Shown here piece after piece: positions 3,773-6,365 of a stretch of DNA of 6,365 nt (positions within the stretch are counted from its first letter, which is position 1; each line of letters opens with the position of its first letter). This DNA is from CAZAEL01 sp964484135 (GTDB lineage Bacteria; Elusimicrobiota; Elusimicrobia; FEN-1173), in assembly GCA_964484135.1 (NCBI GenBank), contig CAZAEL010000079.1, forward strand, positions 1-6,365, read 5' to 3'. The notes beneath the pieces are model-generated. The model was not told the origin of the DNA and did no database searches. It saw nothing but the letters and a program-made list of their open reading frames with translations. The translations under genes and the position numbers were made by a program.

Positions 3773-6365
3773 ATGTCCAAAAAAATGGTCACCATCGACG
3801 GCAACGAGGGCGTCTGCCACGTCGCCTATAAACTGAACGAAGTCATCGCCATTTACCCCATCACCCCCTCGTCCACCCTGGGTGAAAAGGCCGACCTGAT
3901 GGCCGCCAAAGGGGAGAAGAACCTCTGGGGACAGGTCCCCACCGTGGTCGAGATGCAGTCCGAGGGCGGGGCCGCGGGCGCGGTCCACGGCGCGCTCCAG
4001 ACCGGGTCCCTCTCCACCACCTTTACCTCCTCCCAGGGCCTCCTGCTCATGATCCCCAACATGTACAAGATCGCGGGCGAGCTCACCTCCACCGTGTTCC
4101 AGGTGGCGGCCCGGTCCATCGCGGCCCAGGGCCTCTCCATCTTCAACGACCACCAGGACGTCATGGCCGTGCGGCAGACCGGCTGGGCGCTCCTGGCCTC
4201 CAACTCCGTGCAGGAGGGCATGGACATGGCGACCATCGCCCAGGCCTCCACGCTCCGGGCGCGGGTGCCTTTCATCCACTTCTACGACGGTTTCCGGACC
4301 TCCCACGAGATCCAGAAGGTGGAGATGGTGTCCGACGACGTTTTGAACGCCATGATGGACCTGGACCTCATCAACGAACACCGCAAACGGGGCCTGTCCC
4401 CCGACAACCCCTTCATCCGCGGCACGGCCCAGAACCCGGACGTGTACTTCCAGGCCCGGGAAACGGTCAACCCCTATTATTTGAAGGTCCCCGGCATCGT
4501 GCAGGCCGAAATGGACAGGTACGCCAAGCTCACGGGCCGGCAGTACAAGCTGTATGAATATTACGGCCACCCCGAGGCCGAGCGCGTCATCGTCCTGATG
4601 TGTTCCGGCGCGGAGTCGGCCTCCGCCGTGGCGGACAAGCTCGTCGCCTCGGGCGAGAAGGTCGGCGTGCTCAAGGTGCGCCTGTTCCGGCCCTTCGCCG
4701 GCCAAATCTTCGTGGATTCCCTGCCCAAGACCGTCAAGACCCTCGCGGTGCTGGACAAGACCAAGGAGCCCGGCTCCCAGGGCGAGCCCCTGTACCTGGA
4801 CGTGCTCACCGCCATCACCGAGTCGGCCCAGAACAACAAGCTGCCCTTCGCCATGCCCAGGATCGTGGGCGGCCGGTACGGCCTCTCCTCCAAGGAATTC
4901 AACGCGGGCATGATCAAGGGCGTGTTCGACAGCATGAAGAACGGCGCCATGAAGAACCACTTCACCGTGGGCATCAAGGACGACGTCACCCATTCCAGCA
5001 TCGACTACGACCCCGGCTTCACCGTGTCGGGCGACGACATGGTCCGGGCCGTGTTCTGGGGCCTGGGCGGCGACGGCACCGTGTCCGCCAACAAGAACTC
5101 CATCAAGATCATCGGCGAAAGCACGGACAACTGGGCCCAGGGCTACTTCTTCTACGACTCCAAGAAGGCCGGCGCCGTCACCATCTCGCACCTGCGCTTC
5201 GGCCCCAAGCCCATCCGCACCGCGTACCTCATCACCAAGGCCACCTTCGTGGCCTGCCACGACTACAACTTCATGTCCACCCTGGACGTGCTCAAGTACG
5301 CCACCGAGGGCGCGACTTTCCTGCTCAACAGCCCCCACTCCCCGGAGGACACCTGGAACGACCTCCCCATGGAGGCCCAGGACCAGATCATCCGCAAGAA
5401 GCTCAAGTTCTACGTCATGGACGGGTACAAGATCGCCAAGGACGTGGGCCTGGGCCGGCGGTTCAACACCCCGCTCCAGGTGGGGTTCTTCGTCTTGTCC
5501 AACGTGCTCCCCAAGGACAAGGCGGTCAAGCTCATCAAGGAGCACATCGTCCAGACCTACAGCCGCAAGGGCGAAGAGGTCGTGAACATGAACCTCAAGG
5601 CGGTGGACGTCTCCCTGGACAAGCTGCACGAGGTCAAATACCCGGCGCAGGTCACGTCCCAGAAGCGCATGCGGGCCGCGGTCCTGGGCGACAACGTGCC
5701 GGACTTCGTGCAAAAGGTCACGGCCATGATGATCAAGGGCGAAGGCGACAAGCTGCCCGTGTCCGCCCTGCCCGCGGACGGCACCTACCCCTCCGGCACC
5801 ACCCAGTATGAGAAGCGCAACCTGGCCCTGGAGATGCCCGTGTGGGACGAAAAGCTCTGCATCCAGTGCGGCAAGTGCGTCATCGTCTGCCCCCACGCCT
5901 GCATCCGGGGCAAGGTGTACGACGCCGGCCAGCTGGAGCACGCGCCCGTGGAGTTCCTTTCCGCGCCGGCCATGTTCCCCGGCTGGAAGGAGAAAAAATA
6001 CACCATCCAGGTGGCGCCCGAAGACTGCACCGGCTGCACCCTCTGCGTGCAGGTCTGCCCGGCCAAGTCCAAGACCGACCCCGACTACCGGGCCATCAAC
6101 ATGCGGCCCCAGCCGCCCATCCGCGAGCGGGAAGTGGCCAAGTGGGACTTCTTCGACAAACTGCCGGACATCAATTCTTTCTCCCTGGACATGAAGTCCG
6201 TCAAGAACGTCCAGCTCCGGGACCCGCTGTTCGAGTTCTCCGGCGCCTGCGCGGGCTGCGGCGAGACGCCCTATCTCAAGCTCATCACCCAGCTCTACGG
6301 CGAGCGGGCCATCGTGGCCAACGCCACGGGCTGTTCCTCCATCTACGGCGGCAACCTGCCCACCA
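3773..6365 (+). CDS. nifJ: Pyruvate:ferredoxin (flavodoxin) oxidoreductase, NifJ (3' end outside window)
   Basis: This cytoplasmic enzyme converts pyruvate and CoA to acetyl-CoA and CO2 while reducing ferredoxin or flavodoxin, using thiamine diphosphate (TPP) and three [4Fe-4S] clusters. The first 864 residues of a family that usually has about 1,170-1,230 are present. Counting from 3773, YPITPSS (28-34) holds Thr31, EMQSEGG (60-66) holds Glu64, and VAAR holds Arg114; these match the substrate and TPP residues of the Desulfovibrio africanus enzyme at the same numbers. Domain II begins near 260. The CoA-binding domain has GLGGDGTVSANKNS (430-443), and the EKR segment is at 680-682. The ferredoxin domain binds two clusters through Cys696/699/702/706 and Cys752/755/758/762. 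The TPP domain opens with CAGCGETPY (Cys826, Cys829) and ATGC (Cys854), three ligands of the proximal cluster; the fourth lies beyond the window. No frameshift or missing key residue is seen. It is a single-chain enzyme, not the split four-subunit form. The gene is transcribed away from the others behind its own promoter and structured leader. Confidence 0.97.
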   Translation, partial: MSKKMVTIDGNEGVCHVAYKLNEVIAIYPITPSSTLGEKADLMAAKGEKNLWGQVPTVVEMQSEGGAAGAVHGALQTGSLSTTFTSSQGLLLMIPNMYKIAGELTSTVFQVAARSIAAQGLSIFNDHQDVMAVRQTGWALLASNSVQEGMDMATIAQASTLRARVPFIHFYDGFRTSHEIQKVEMVSDDVLNAMMDLDLINEHRKRGLSPDNPFIRGTAQNPDVYFQARETVNPYYLKVPGIVQAEMDRYAKLTGRQYKLYEYYGHPEAERVIVLMCSGAESASAVADKLVASGEKVGVLKVRLFRPFAGQIFVDSLPKTVKTLAVLDKTKEPGSQGEPLYLDVLTAITESAQNNKLPFAMPRIVGGRYGLSSKEFNAGMIKGVFDSMKNGAMKNHFTVGIKDDVTHSSIDYDPGFTVSGDDMVRAVFWGLGGDGTVSANKNSIKIIGESTDNWAQGYFFYDSKKAGAVTISHLRFGPKPIRTAYLITKATFVACHDYNFMSTLDVLKYATEGATFLLNSPHSPEDTWNDLPMEAQDQIIRKKLKFYVMDGYKIAKDVGLGRRFNTPLQVGFFVLSNVLPKDKAVKLIKEHIVQTYSRKGEEVVNMNLKAVDVSLDKLHEVKYPAQVTSQKRMRAAVLGDNVPDFVQKVTAMMIKGEGDKLPVSALPADGTYPSGTTQYEKRNLALEMPVWDEKLCIQCGKCVIVCPHACIRGKVYDAGQLEHAPVEFLSAPAMFPGWKEKKYTIQVAPEDCTGCTLCVQVCPAKSKTDPDYRAINMRPQPPIREREVAKWDFFDKLPDINSFSLDMKSVKNVQLRDPLFEFSGACAGCGETPYLKLITQLYGERAIVANATGCSSIYGGNLPT

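Noticed and set aside
4600..5811. A 403-codon plus-strand open frame inside nifJ in another frame
   Set aside because: It is very rich in Arg, Gly, Pro, His and Gln, typical of a shifted reading of a GC-rich gene, and overlaps the conserved NifJ frame completely.
3548..5941. A 797-codon open frame on the minus strand opposite nifJ
   Set aside because: It lies fully antisense to a clear, motif-complete NifJ frame and also runs through the nifJ promoter region and hairpins. Its product is a low-complexity mix rich in His, Gly, Val, Leu and Asp with no recognisable domain. It is explained by the strong G/C third-position bias of nifJ, which removes stop codons from the opposite strand.

Overview
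The window comes from a high-GC bacterium with strong G/C preference at third codon positions. Two things suggest a Gram-negative anaerobe or facultative anaerobe. One is a pair of genes of the TIGR03545/TIGR03546 type, which to my knowledge occur only in bacteria with an outer membrane. The other is a multidomain pyruvate:ferredoxin (flavodoxin) oxidoreductase. The phylum cannot be fixed from this window; a lineage such as Elusimicrobiota would fit, but that is a guess.

Layout. Positions 1-3413 carry three genes on the minus strand. In transcription order they are a radical SAM enzyme with a cysteine-rich C-terminal domain (3413-2484), a small TIGR03546-like inner-membrane protein (2404-1892), and a long TIGR03545-like membrane-anchored periplasmic protein (1889 to beyond the left edge). 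The last two are 2 nt apart and surely form one unit. A good sigma70-type promoter sits in the 79-nt gap after the radical SAM gene, so the pair can probably be transcribed on its own. Positions 3414-3769 are a divergent intergenic region. Positions 3773 to the right edge carry nifJ on the plus strand; it is cut off before its C-terminus.

The divergent region is the most unusual part. It holds a consensus -35 (TTGACA) with an acceptable -10 for nifJ. The spacer and -10 are filled with TAAAC/GTTTA inverted repeats that look like an operator. Downstream is a leader of about 180 nt with two adjacent hairpins; the second has an 18-nt stem with 17 pairs. An upstream hexamer could pair instead with the left arm of that long stem, which is the layout expected of a switching leader. 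I do not recognise a known riboswitch class. A second GC-rich hairpin with a long G tract lies nearer the radical SAM gene.

How the genes relate: NifJ is central carbon and electron metabolism (pyruvate to acetyl-CoA, CO2 and reduced ferredoxin). The TIGR03545/03546 pair is uncharacterised; the AsmA-like look of the large protein suggests envelope work. The radical SAM enzyme has no recognisable substrate gene beside it. I see no direct functional link between the two strands' genes, and no mobile element, tRNA, rRNA or CRISPR array.
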